From a virus, in the IMG/VR virus record IMGVR_UViG_3300044539_000047, positions 1 to 29,623 of that record: a stretch of 29,623 nucleotides of DNA. One strand, written 5' to 3'. Both the position numbers and the translations under genes were made by a program. Positions 22,879 to 29,473 of this stretch are shown here, piece after piece. Below the pieces are notes generated by a model that worked only from the letters and a program-made list of their open reading frames with translations, was not told where the DNA came from and searched no databases. Each line of letters begins with the position of its first letter. Position 1 is the first letter of the stretch.

Positions 22879-23477
22879 TGAATTTAGCAAAACTGAAAGG
22901 GCATGTCCCAGACTCGGTCATTGCTCAGATTCCATTCATTCAAAGTAATTACAAAGTAAATACATTGTTAAGGCTTTCGCATTTTTTGGCTCAGTGTGGC
23001 CATGAGTCGGCCAATTTCAGAGCAGTCAAAGAAAATTTAAACTATTCGGCTGAGGGATTAAACAAAACATTCAAAAAATACTTTCTAACTTTAGAGTCTG
23101 CCAAAGATTATGCAAGGCAACCAGAGCGAATTGCGTCAAAGGTTTACGCCAATAGAATGGGCAATGGAAATGAAGCGTCAAAAGATGGGTTTAAATATTT
23201 AGGGAGAGGATTTATTCAACTAACTGGCAAGGCTAACTATTTAGAGTTTGACAAAAGCGTTTCCGAAGATATAATGGCCAATCCAGAATTGGTCGCAACC
23301 AAATATCCATTGGCATCGGCCGCATGGTTCTGGAATAAAAATGGATTGAATGAAATTGCAGACAAAGGCGCAACCGATGCGGTTGTAAAATCAATCACTA
23401 AGCGTGTAAATGGCGGCACAATTGGTCTCGAAGATAGGATTCAGCATTTCAATGAGTTCTATTCGTTGCTTGGCTAA
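22878..23477 (+). CDS. Endolysin, GH19 (chitinase-like) muramidase
   Basis: A 199-residue enzyme in the GH19 fold. FLAQCGHESANF (37-48) holds catalytic Glu43, with Glu52 in KENLNYSAEGL as a candidate second acid. YLGRGFIQLTGKANY (107-121) and ITKRVNGG (173-180) are the substrate cleft motifs. The length matches phage GH19 lysins with no extra binding domain and no signal peptide, so it depends on the holin for release. Phage GH19 enzymes cut the glycan backbone of peptidoglycan. Confidence 0.9.
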   Translation: MNLAKLKGHVPDSVIAQIPFIQSNYKVNTLLRLSHFLAQCGHESANFRAVKENLNYSAEGLNKTFKKYFLTLESAKDYARQPERIASKVYANRMGNGNEASKDGFKYLGRGFIQLTGKANYLEFDKSVSEDIMANPELVATKYPLASAAWFWNKNGLNEIADKGATDAVVKSITKRVNGGTIGLEDRIQHFNEFYSLLG

Positions 23478-23507
23478 TTTGTTGTTGTTAAAATAATTGC
23501 TAATTTG
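23478..23507 (+). promoter_or_regulatory. Promoter before the metallophosphoesterase
   Basis: TTTG at 23478-23481 and TAATTTG at 23501-23507 are separated by 19 bases, close to the Bacteroidota TTTG-N19-TAnnTTTG layout with one base missing in the -7 box. The gene start at 23530 leaves a leader of about 19 bases. This early-type design differs from the leaderless late promoters. Confidence 0.5.
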
Positions 23508-23529
23508 CACAAAATTAGAACCTAAAGAC

Positions 23530-24744
23530 ATGAAATACGAAAAATTTATTGTTGCTAACCTCGATTCATTCGAGAAACTTGGCCGAAATCAAACACATTT
23601 TGCTCAACTATTAAAGGAAAGTTACCCAAAAGAACTTGGCACAACTGGAGTCGAGGGAATCAGAGCAGGCATAAAAGCATTTTTTAGAGACAATCCATTG
23701 CCAAAGATTGAGCAACCAATTGAAAAAGCAAAAGACATTGGCGTTGTCATTCAAGAAGACCGAAAAAACAAAGCATTGGCGGCTCAACTAAATGATGTTA
23801 AAAAGAAAAACGAATATTTGCTGAGTAAATTAGAGGCAACAGAGCAGGCCTATGACGATTTATTAGCTATTAAAGAAAAGAGCGACACTCTGGAAATCAA
23901 ATTTGAGAAATCGAGTGGCTCAAAAAATATGGGGACGCCAATCATTTCATTGTCGGACTGGCATATTGAAGAGAATGTGAGACGTGGGCAAGTAAATGGA
24001 TTCAATGAATACAATTTGAAGATTGCAGAAAAGCGTTCAATTGCTATATTCCAGAACATTGTCAAGTTAATAGACAAAGAGAGCAAAGACGTTCATATTA
24101 AGGACGTTGTTGTTTGGTTGGGTGGCGACTTTATATCTGGATACATTCATGACGAATTGGTTGAGTCAAATAACCTATCGCCATTGCAAGCAATCCGAAT
24201 GGCAAAGCAATTAATCATGAATGGATTTGAGTTTTTATTAAAAAATACCAAAGTCAATTTTATCATACCATGTTCGGTTGGTAATCATGGCAGGAATACA
24301 AAGAAGATGCACATTTCAACGAGTTCGGCAACCAATTACGAGTTTATGATGTATTCGGATTTAAAAGACTTATTCAGAAACGAGAAACGAATGACATTTC
24401 ACATGCCAGAGTCGGACGATTGCTACGTTAAAGTTCTGGGCAAAACGATTAGATTCTTTCATGGCGAGGCGGTCAAATATGGGGGCGGCATTGGCGGGTT
24501 GACGATTCCTTTGATTAAATATTTGTTAAGAAAAGATGAGCAAAGAAAAGCAGATTTCACATGTTTAGGCCATTTCCATCAATTATTCTATCCCACAACC
24601 AGTTGCTGCGTCAATGGGTCATTAATTGGCTTGTCTCCTTATGGACACAAGGCGGGATTTAAGCCAGAAAAGCCTGCGCAAGCATTTACATTATTAGACG
24701 AAAAGAGAGGAATTTCAGTTAAAATTCCGATATTTGCAGAATGA
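23530..24744 (+). CDS. Calcineurin-like metallophosphoesterase
   Basis: A 404-residue protein. I chose ATG 23530 because the in-frame ATG at 23497 overlaps the promoter. Residues 1-130 form a charged region with a helical/coiled-coil (QLNDVKKKNEYLLSKLEATEQ) and a segment suggestive of DNA binding. The catalytic domain shows D143xH145 (LSDWHIEENV), GGD at 198-200, GNH at 251-253, HGE at 311-313 and GHFH at 347-350, the five metal-binding blocks of the family. A DNA exonuclease or phosphatase in replication or host takeover is likely. It forms a unit with the next genes (ATGA overlap). Confidence 0.85.
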   Translation: MKYEKFIVANLDSFEKLGRNQTHFAQLLKESYPKELGTTGVEGIRAGIKAFFRDNPLPKIEQPIEKAKDIGVVIQEDRKNKALAAQLNDVKKKNEYLLSKLEATEQAYDDLLAIKEKSDTLEIKFEKSSGSKNMGTPIISLSDWHIEENVRRGQVNGFNEYNLKIAEKRSIAIFQNIVKLIDKESKDVHIKDVVVWLGGDFISGYIHDELVESNNLSPLQAIRMAKQLIMNGFEFLLKNTKVNFIIPCSVGNHGRNTKKMHISTSSATNYEFMMYSDLKDLFRNEKRMTFHMPESDDCYVKVLGKTIRFFHGEAVKYGGGIGGLTIPLIKYLLRKDEQRKADFTCLGHFHQLFYPTTSCCVNGSLIGLSPYGHKAGFKPEKPAQAFTLLDEKRGISVKIPIFAE

Positions 24745-24959
24745 GCGGCAAACCAGAGAATCCAATTGACGAGGAAATCGAAGACATGGCAGATGAGGAC
24801 ATCTATAAGGAATTATATTTCTTAAAAGAGTTTTTGTGGGAGGTTGAAGAGAACACATTGCTATATTTCCCGAATAAAAAAGTGGAATGGCAAACAGAGT
24901 TAATTAAATTAATAGACCAGAGGTTGAAGTGGTTGAATTTTGAAGATGAGCAAGAATAA
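24741..24959 (+). CDS. Small acidic hypothetical protein
   Basis: A 72-residue, strongly acidic helical protein (NPIDEEIEDMADEDIYKELY near the start). It is coupled to the metallophosphoesterase by an ATGA overlap. A partner or inhibitor role is possible, but no known family is recognised. Confidence 0.6.
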   Translation: MSGKPENPIDEEIEDMADEDIYKELYFLKEFLWEVEENTLLYFPNKKVEWQTELIKLIDQRLKWLNFEDEQE

Positions 24960-25104
24960 AATTTTAGAAAGCATAGAAAAAGAGATTAGCCAATTAGAGG
25001 AAATAATAAAAAAAAGAAAAAAGAAATATAATGAGATTAAGCATACTAATATTGGCAATAATTTTGAGCAGTTGTGGAGTCAAGAAACAAGCGACAAGCG
25101 TTGA
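24946..25104 (+). CDS. Short coiled-coil protein overlapping the spanin gene
   Basis: A 52-residue frame beginning MSKNKILESIEKEISQLEEI and KKRKKKYNE. It overlaps the preceding gene by 14 bases and runs 74 bases into the spanin frame. The first 30 codons fill the only space between the two neighbours and form a plausible amphipathic helix with a basic patch. The overlapped tail has no clear pattern, so it may be a minor gene or chance. Confidence 0.4.
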   Translation: MSKNKILESIEKEISQLEEIIKKRKKKYNEIKHTNIGNNFEQLWSQETSDKR

Positions 25105-25462
25105 GACCGAGACAAAGAGCGAGATTAAGATTGAGACAGAAACAAAGGTCTCAGAGGTTGTCAACGATTCGTCTGTTGTTGTTATATTGGAGACTATTGA
25201 CTTTGAAGTTCACATCGATACGATGGGGCAAATTCAGTCTGCGCCAAAGAAGTTAACCAGACAGATTATTCACAAGCGCAAATTAGCCGTTGTGAGACAC
25301 GAAGAGGTTAAGACTAAACAAGTAGCAGTTGAGCAAAAGAAAGTCGAGCAGAAGTCAAAGCAAGTAGTTAAGGAGAGCGGGACATGGTCTCTCTGGTTAT
25401 TCGGTTTAATTATATTAGTGGCCATTGTGTTATATATAATTTCAAAAATTCGGGTTTTTTAG
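25031..25462 (+). CDS. Probable unimolecular spanin (u-spanin)
   Basis: A 143-residue protein with two opposite anchors. The N-terminus MRLSILILAIILSSC has a lipobox LSSC with Cys15 as the lipidation site, so it should be exported as an outer-membrane lipoprotein. The C-terminus has a transmembrane helix (119-138, LWLFGLIILVAIVLYIISKI) for the inner membrane. The middle is a charged, Thr/Glu/Val- and Lys/Gln-rich segment (30-115). This arrangement defines u-spanins, which fuse both membranes at the last step of lysis. It follows the holin-endolysin genes and precedes a terminator, which agrees with that role. Confidence 0.75.
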   Translation: MRLSILILAIILSSCGVKKQATSVETETKSEIKIETETKVSEVVNDSSVVVILETIDFEVHIDTMGQIQSAPKKLTRQIIHKRKLAVVRHEEVKTKQVAVEQKKVEQKSKQVVKESGTWSLWLFGLIILVAIVLYIISKIRVF

Positions 25463-25484
25463 TTTAGGTTCATAGTTTGGAGAG

Positions 25485-25513
25485 GCCACGCAGAAATGTG
25501 TGGCTTTTTTTTT
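25485..25513 (+). terminator. Rho-independent terminator after the lysis region
   Basis: GCCACGCA (25485-25492) pairs with TGTGTGGC (25497-25504), with one G-U pair, across a GAAA tetraloop. Nine T follow (25505-25513). It separates the late/lysis transcripts from the early-type promoter at 25586. Confidence 0.9.
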
Positions 25514-25528
25514 GCCCTAAAAAGTGGC

Positions 25529-25607
25529 TTTAAATAGTTAAAATTGCAGATTATGAAAAAAAGATTAAAAAAAAATAAAAAAAGTTTTGTTTTTTAAATA
25601 GTTAAAA
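25529..25607 (+). repeat. Pair of 15-bp direct repeats, candidate repressor sites
   Basis: TTTAAATAGTTAAAA occurs at 25529-25543 and 25593-25607. The second copy lies between the TTTG and GATATTTG boxes of the promoter. The core TTTAA-N4-TTAAA is nearly palindromic. A similar TTTAAATGTTTAAA is found in the 27256 promoter, so it looks like a shared operator. Confidence 0.55.
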
Positions 25608-25616
25608 CGATATTTG
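25586..25616 (+). promoter_or_regulatory. Early-type promoter of the right-hand region
   Basis: TTTG at 25586-25589, 19 bases, then GATATTTG at 25609-25616, one mismatch from TAnnTTTG. The first ATG (25648) gives a leader of about 28 bases. The spacer contains one of the 15-bp repeats. No gene lies in the 185-base gap, which otherwise holds only the terminator, the repeat pair and A/T-rich sequence. Confidence 0.6.
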
Positions 25617-25647
25617 AATATCGAATCAAACAAATCGGTGCTAAAAA

Positions 25648-25800
25648 ATGGAAAATATATTAAAATTTACAGGATTAACAGAATTAGAATTTACAAAAAT
25701 TTATACAGATGCAATGAATAAATTAATGAGCATTGGATATAAAGAAACTGAAGCAAGAGCAATAGTAATTAATGGAATTGAAAAATCATTAGGATTATAA
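25648..25800 (+). CDS. Small early protein
   Basis: A 50-residue helical protein (MENILKFTGLTELEFTKIYT then SIGYKETEARAIVINGIEKS). It is the first gene after the early-type promoter. Nothing else covers the stretch and base use matches the neighbours. No family is recognised; first early genes are often host-takeover factors, but that is only analogy. Confidence 0.5.
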   Translation: MENILKFTGLTELEFTKIYTDAMNKLMSIGYKETEARAIVINGIEKSLGL

Positions 25801-25851
25801 AAACCAAAAGGGGCGCAGCATCCATAACTGCAAAATTTAAAACAAAAAAAC

Positions 25852-25983
25852 ATGAACAAGTTAAAAACAAAAAACAAACATTTATCAATTGCAGAAATTG
25901 ACGAGGCCTTGTTGGGTTTCGCAGCATTGATTATTTTTTTCGGTTCTTTTATGGCATTTTTATTTTATTATTTAGGACGATGA
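25852..25983 (+). CDS. Small single-pass membrane protein
   Basis: A 43-residue protein. The N-terminal half is polar and basic (MNKLKTKNKHLSIAEIDEAL), and the C-terminal half is one hydrophobic helix (GFAALIIFFGSFMAFLFYYL). The stop overlaps the next ATG (ATGA). It would sit in the inner membrane with the N-terminus probably inside. The function is unknown. Confidence 0.55.
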   Translation: MNKLKTKNKHLSIAEIDEALLGFAALIIFFGSFMAFLFYYLGR

Positions 25984-26330
25984 GCGAAATCAAACAAGCG
26001 AAAACATTGGCAAGTTTGCCAGTGAATTCAGAATGCGAAATCATTGACGTTGTTGAGAGTGATTCGTCATACATTATTGGTGGCTATTATACCAAAGACG
26101 AAGACGAGGACAAAAGCTATCTGGTAATCACAGAAAATGAATTGGATAAATATTTGGCAGAACATTACATGCTCGAGGAAATAAACACCAACAGACGAAC
26201 TGGCAAATATATTATTATGACAGATGGCGAGGGAGAGAATGCGACATTCATTCCATTAGACCAATTCATTGACGAAAACAAATACGAATTTTTTTATAAT
26301 TTAATTAAGGAAAAAAGTGGTAAATTTTAG
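25980..26330 (+). CDS. Acidic hypothetical protein
   Basis: A 116-residue soluble and acidic protein (KDEDEDKSYLVITENELDKY). It starts in an ATGA overlap and is followed by a GTG-started gene overlapping by 14 bases. Predicted mixed alpha/beta, no catalytic pattern. Unknown function; acidic phage proteins in early operons may be DNA mimics, for which there is no direct evidence here. Confidence 0.55.
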   Translation: MSEIKQAKTLASLPVNSECEIIDVVESDSSYIIGGYYTKDEDEDKSYLVITENELDKYLAEHYMLEEINTNRRTGKYIIMTDGEGENATFIPLDQFIDENKYEFFYNLIKEKSGKF

Positions 26331-26697
26331 GTTAAAAGGAAAAATCGAAGCCAAAGAAAATGGAGTCGATTACATGATTAAGCAATTCGGCAACGAAGTT
26401 ATGGTCTATGCTTTTGAGGGCAAAGAACTTTGCGTGGAAAGTAATTTTATTGAGTTGCGAGAGGCCATGAAATATGTCAGAGAGTATGCAAGAAAAAAAG
26501 CAGGAGACATTTCGAGAACTTACAACCAGACAATTATTGGCAAAATGAAACTGGGCGAAAACTATTCGGTAAAGGAAAACGAAATAAAAAACCAACGCTC
26601 TCTGGTATCTTATTACAGAAAAACAAGGAATAGAGACTTTGAATTTGAGGTCTATTATGACAATGGTAAAAACTTTAAAATTACACGCATAAAATGA
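26317..26697 (+). CDS. Basic hypothetical protein, GTG start
   Basis: A 126-residue, basic protein beginning at GTG 26317; no ATG fits upstream, and the frame overlaps the acidic neighbour by 14 bases. It contains MKYVREYARKKAGDISRTY and ends in a strand DFEFEVYYDNGKNFKITRIK. The charge is opposite to that of the preceding protein, hinting at a pair, but no family was recognised. Confidence 0.5.
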   Translation: MVNFRLKGKIEAKENGVDYMIKQFGNEVMVYAFEGKELCVESNFIELREAMKYVREYARKKAGDISRTYNQTIIGKMKLGENYSVKENEIKNQRSLVSYYRKTRNRDFEFEVYYDNGKNFKITRIK

Positions 26698-27020
26698 TAG
26701 CAACTAACATTGACGCATTTGCGCAAGTATTAAGCAAACAAGGTTTTGTATTAATAGAACGAATCGAAGAGCCATTTATGGCGCATTTTATTAAAGATGA
26801 GTTTGAAATAAAGTTGAACTGGGAGACATTCACATTGCCGAATTGCTACGCTCCGCTTTATTACCCAGACTCAGAAGACCAAGCAATGACATTGCTTGCA
26901 TGTCATGGAATTATTAAATTACCCAGAGACTACAAAAGCGACTCAGAAAAACTAAATTTAATCGTTAAATGTGGCTCATTAGTTAATCAAAGTTTAATCA
27001 ATCAAATAATAAAATCATGA
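26694..27020 (+). CDS. Hypothetical protein
   Basis: A 108-residue protein with an N-terminal helix and a beta core (HFIKDEFEIKLNWETFTLP). It is coupled to both neighbours by 4-base overlaps (ATGA). No motif is recognised. Its position between the early-type promoter and the recombination genes suggests an accessory early role. Confidence 0.5.
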   Translation: MIATNIDAFAQVLSKQGFVLIERIEEPFMAHFIKDEFEIKLNWETFTLPNCYAPLYYPDSEDQAMTLLACHGIIKLPRDYKSDSEKLNLIVKCGSLVNQSLINQIIKS

Positions 27021-27238
27021 AGTTAATCCATACCTATCCACACAGACAAGAAGAGGACGGATGTCCAAAGACAGAAGTTGTTTTCGTTCAATCGACAACT
27101 GGCACAAAGCCAGAGGATGCAAATATCAGTTTAGAACGTTGGGGCAAACATATTCGAGCGCAATTGGGAATCACAGAAAAGAAAGTCATCAATCTGGAGT
27201 TGCGAGACAATTATGAATTGTTTAAAAATATCCGTTAA
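27017..27238 (+). CDS. Small hypothetical protein
   Basis: A 73-residue soluble protein beginning MKLIHTYPHRQEEDGCPKTE. It starts in an ATGA overlap and ends the short gene series before the promoter of the annealing protein. No motif was recognised. Confidence 0.5.
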   Translation: MKLIHTYPHRQEEDGCPKTEVVFVQSTTGTKPEDANISLERWGKHIRAQLGITEKKVINLELRDNYELFKNIR

Positions 27239-27242
27239 AAAA

Positions 27243-27273
27243 TTTGATTAAATACTTTAAATGTTTAAATTTA
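27243..27273 (+). promoter_or_regulatory. Promoter with operator before the recombination genes
   Basis: TTTG at 27243-27246, 19 bases, then TAAATTTA at 27266-27273, a one-base mismatch from TAnnTTTG. TTTAAATGTTTAAA (27256-27269) lies in the spacer and overlaps the -7 box, resembling the repeats at 25529 and 25593. A TTTACAA half-site (27270-27276) also overlaps the -7 box. The leader to ATG 27298 would be about 21 bases. This suggests shared control of two early units. Confidence 0.6.
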
Positions 27274-27297
27274 CAAATCACTTAAAACAAACTAAAA

Positions 27298-27969
27298 ATG
27301 ACAGAACTAATTAATCAACCAACAACAAATGAGATGTCCAATAATGATGGGCAAATCGAAGAGTTTAGAATTAAAATGCAGAATTTCACAAAGCTATTAA
27401 ATTCTAAGCCTAAGCCAGAGCAAGTTCAAAAACATCAAGGCTATGAATATTTACCAATTTCACATATTGAAAAAGAATTGGATAAAATTTATTTTGGATT
27501 AATTCAATACGAAGTAATTTCATATAACCAAATTTTCAATGAAATTTCATGCCATGCCAGAATTAAAGTATTTCATCCAGTAATTAACCAATGGATGCAA
27601 TATGACGGATTAGGCTCTGCGGTTATTCAGCAAGACAAAGATACACCAGTCGCAGACTTTCATTTATACAAAAAAGGGAATGCGTTGCAATTGTCATTAC
27701 CAAAAGCGTATGCAGAAGCAATTAAAAATGCAGCTAAAAAAATTGGAAAAAAGTTTGGCTCTGACTTAAATAGAAAATTTGAGGATGTATATGAGCCAAT
27801 GATTAAAACAGAAAATAAAAAGAAAAAGGTTGCATTAGTTTACGGCTCATTAGGATGGAAACAGATAGTTGAAAAATTGTCTAATAACGAAATCACAATT
27901 GCAGACGTTGAAGCTAAATGCGACATCACAGAAGAGCAGAGAGTAATGTTAATGGACGAAGCTATATGA
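27298..27969 (+). CDS. Single-strand annealing protein (Rad52/Erf/Sak-like)
   Basis: A 223-residue protein. The beta-beta-beta-alpha type core shows YEYLPISHIEKELDKIYFGL (49-68) and, near the end, AEAIKNAAKKIGKKFGSDLNR (139-159), the two helices expected for Rad52-like single-strand annealing proteins. A Lys-rich linker and C-terminal tail follow. These proteins form rings on single-stranded DNA and drive phage recombination. It is coupled by a 4-base overlap to an exonuclease, the usual partner. Erf versus Sak assignment cannot be made by eye. Confidence 0.7.
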   Translation: MTELINQPTTNEMSNNDGQIEEFRIKMQNFTKLLNSKPKPEQVQKHQGYEYLPISHIEKELDKIYFGLIQYEVISYNQIFNEISCHARIKVFHPVINQWMQYDGLGSAVIQQDKDTPVADFHLYKKGNALQLSLPKAYAEAIKNAAKKIGKKFGSDLNRKFEDVYEPMIKTENKKKKVALVYGSLGWKQIVEKLSNNEITIADVEAKCDITEEQRVMLMDEAI

Positions 27970-28586
27970 GACAATTTAAAATAAGATGCTCACAGATTTC
28001 AAAAATCATGGGCAAAGCTAAAAAAGACGGCGAGTTGAGCGCCACATGCAAAACCTATTTGCATGAATGGTATGCCGATGACCATGAGGAATTACATTCT
28101 AAATACACTGAGAAAGGCAAGGCCGTTGAGGCCGATGCCATCCAGTTTATGGCGGAGCAACTTGGTTTCCCATTTGCTGAAAAGAACATTGACATATTTA
28201 ACAATGATTATATTATCGGAGAGCCAGACGTGTTGCCGACAGAAGACATTTGCGTTGACATAAAATGTCCATTTAACCGAAAAACATTTCTTGACAATGT
28301 ATCTGGAATCAATGAGGATTATGAATGGCAAGGTCGTGGTTATTTGGCCGTTACTGGGCGCAAGCAATTTATTCTATTCTATGCGCTTATGAACACGCCT
28401 GCGGATGTTAACTATGGCAGAGAGGTTAAATATGACCACTTGCCAGTTGAGCAACGTTGGCTCGCTTATTCGATTGAGCATTCAGATGAAATCATTGAGC
28501 AGGTTTATGCTAAAGTCATCCAGTGCAGAGAATATCTGGCACAATATCACCAACAAGTAATTAATAAAATTGGTAAAATAAACTAA
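27966..28586 (+). CDS. YqaJ/lambda-type PD-(D/E)XK exonuclease
   Basis: A 206-residue enzyme. I chose ATG 27966, which overlaps the previous stop (ATGA), over an in-frame ATG at 27918. Catalytic residues are visible: Glu55 in KGKAVEADA (51-59), Asp88 in GEPDV, and D98-x-K100 in ICVDIKCPF (95-103), with a WQGRGYLAV segment (121-129). This matches the lambda exonuclease/YqaJ group of 5'-3' double-strand exonucleases. Paired with the annealing protein it makes a two-component recombination (SynExo) system. Confidence 0.85.
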   Translation: MRQFKIRCSQISKIMGKAKKDGELSATCKTYLHEWYADDHEELHSKYTEKGKAVEADAIQFMAEQLGFPFAEKNIDIFNNDYIIGEPDVLPTEDICVDIKCPFNRKTFLDNVSGINEDYEWQGRGYLAVTGRKQFILFYALMNTPADVNYGREVKYDHLPVEQRWLAYSIEHSDEIIEQVYAKVIQCREYLAQYHQQVINKIGKIN

Positions 28587-28592
28587 AAAGCT

Positions 28593-28769
28593 ATGGAATT
28601 AGATAAAAGAGACGAATTAATCAAAGCGCAAAAAGAATTAATCGCAAAACAAGACGAATTGATTGCAGTTCATAAGCAAACTGAATTAATATTGCACAAA
28701 TTAATAGATAATTTAGAAAGGGAATTAAAAATTTATTCTTTAGTGTATGGAAGTTCACATCAAAATTAG
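28593..28769 (+). CDS. Short coiled-coil protein
   Basis: A 58-residue, charged helix-forming peptide (MELDKRDELIKAQKELIAKQ with heptad-like spacing). It follows the exonuclease by six bases and overlaps the repressor gene by 23. It may be a small partner or simply a linker gene. No family was recognised. Confidence 0.45.
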   Translation: MELDKRDELIKAQKELIAKQDELIAVHKQTELILHKLIDNLERELKIYSLVYGSSHQN

Positions 28770-28935
28770 AAACAGACGCATTGAACTCGGCTATAATTCA
28801 GCCGAGCAATTTGCTTTCGACAACAAATTAAATCGCAGCACTTATCAAAGAGTTGAACAAGGTAAAAATATGACTCTGGACACATTGGTTAAGGTTGCGC
28901 AGGCTTTAAAAATTGAATTAAAGGATTTATTATGA
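28747..28935 (+). CDS. Cro/CI-type (XRE) helix-turn-helix regulator
   Basis: A 62-residue protein. The fold is that of single-domain lambda Cro/XRE regulators: KIRNRRIELG, then the HTH NSAEQFAFDNKLNRSTYQRV (17-36), EQGKNMTLDTLVKVAQAL and the IELKDLL end helix. It would bind a short palindromic operator as a dimer. Candidates in this window are the TTTAAATAGTTAAAA and TTGTAAA-type repeats. There is no peptidase domain, so it is not a full CI repressor and does not by itself show temperate growth. Confidence 0.8.
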   Translation: MEVHIKIRNRRIELGYNSAEQFAFDNKLNRSTYQRVEQGKNMTLDTLVKVAQALKIELKDLL

Positions 28936-29045
28936 GAAAATTTACAGATTTTTTAATAGAATTATTGATATTGTGTTCGTTATTGTTTTGTTTTTTTGTT
29001 TTTATTCCTATGGTTGTATCAGTAATCCTGCATTTTATATCATGA
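28932..29045 (+). CDS. Small membrane protein
   Basis: A 37-residue protein with one long hydrophobic helix (FLIELLILCSLLFCFFVFIP). Its ATG overlaps the regulator's stop and its stop overlaps the next ATG (both ATGA), so expression is well supported despite its size. The function is unknown. Confidence 0.55.
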   Translation: MRKFTDFLIELLILCSLLFCFFVFIPMVVSVILHFIS

Positions 29046-29473
29046 AAGCAAAATATATTGGTAAAATTGAGGACGGCCGTCTGAGGATTTTAAATAAAAG
29101 CATGTTTGACGCTCACATTGAATCGCTAAACGGCAAAGAAGTTTCAATTGTTCTGGATAGGAATACAAAAAAACGTTCAAACAACCAGAATGCTTATTAT
29201 CATGGCGTTGTTTTGCCAATAGTTAAAGCGGGATTAATTGACGCAGGCTTTGAAAATTACAGAAACAATGAGCAGGTGCATGATTTATTAAAATTTAGGT
29301 TTTTAAAAACAAACGAAGCCAATGTAAATGGCGAATTTATAGAAAGAATCAAATCAACCAGTGAACTATCGACCAGTCAGTTTATGGATTTTATTGCAGA
29401 AGTGCAGCAATGGGCAACAGAATTTTTAAATGTATATATTCCAGAACCAAACGAAAATTTAGAACTATTATGA
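29042..29473 (+). CDS. NinB-like recombination protein
   Basis: A 143-residue protein. I chose ATG 29042 (ATGA overlap) over an in-frame ATG at 28973 that lies within the small membrane gene. KRSNNQNAYYHGVVLPIVKA (44-63) is a pattern common to NinB-type phage proteins (RSxxQNxxY...). In lambda, NinB acts as a recombination mediator that can replace RecFOR. Its nearness to the annealing protein and exonuclease supports a recombination or replication role. Family assignment is moderate. Confidence 0.55.
   Translation: MKAKYIGKIEDGRLRILNKSMFDAHIESLNGKEVSIVLDRNTKKRSNNQNAYYHGVVLPIVKAGLIDAGFENYRNNEQVHDLLKFRFLKTNEANVNGEFIERIKSTSELSTSQFMDFIAEVQQWATEFLNVYIPEPNENLELL

Noticed and set aside
23497-23529. 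Earlier start for the metallophosphoesterase at 23497
   Set aside because: It overlaps the -7 promoter box and adds an N-terminus unlike the rest; ATG 23530 fits better.
27918-27965. Earlier start for the exonuclease
   Set aside because: It would overlap the annealing gene by 52 bases; ATG 27966 makes the typical 4-base overlap.
28973-29041. Earlier start for the NinB-like protein
   Set aside because: It would add a hydrophobic segment that belongs to the small membrane gene in another frame; ATG 29042 overlaps that gene by 4 bases.
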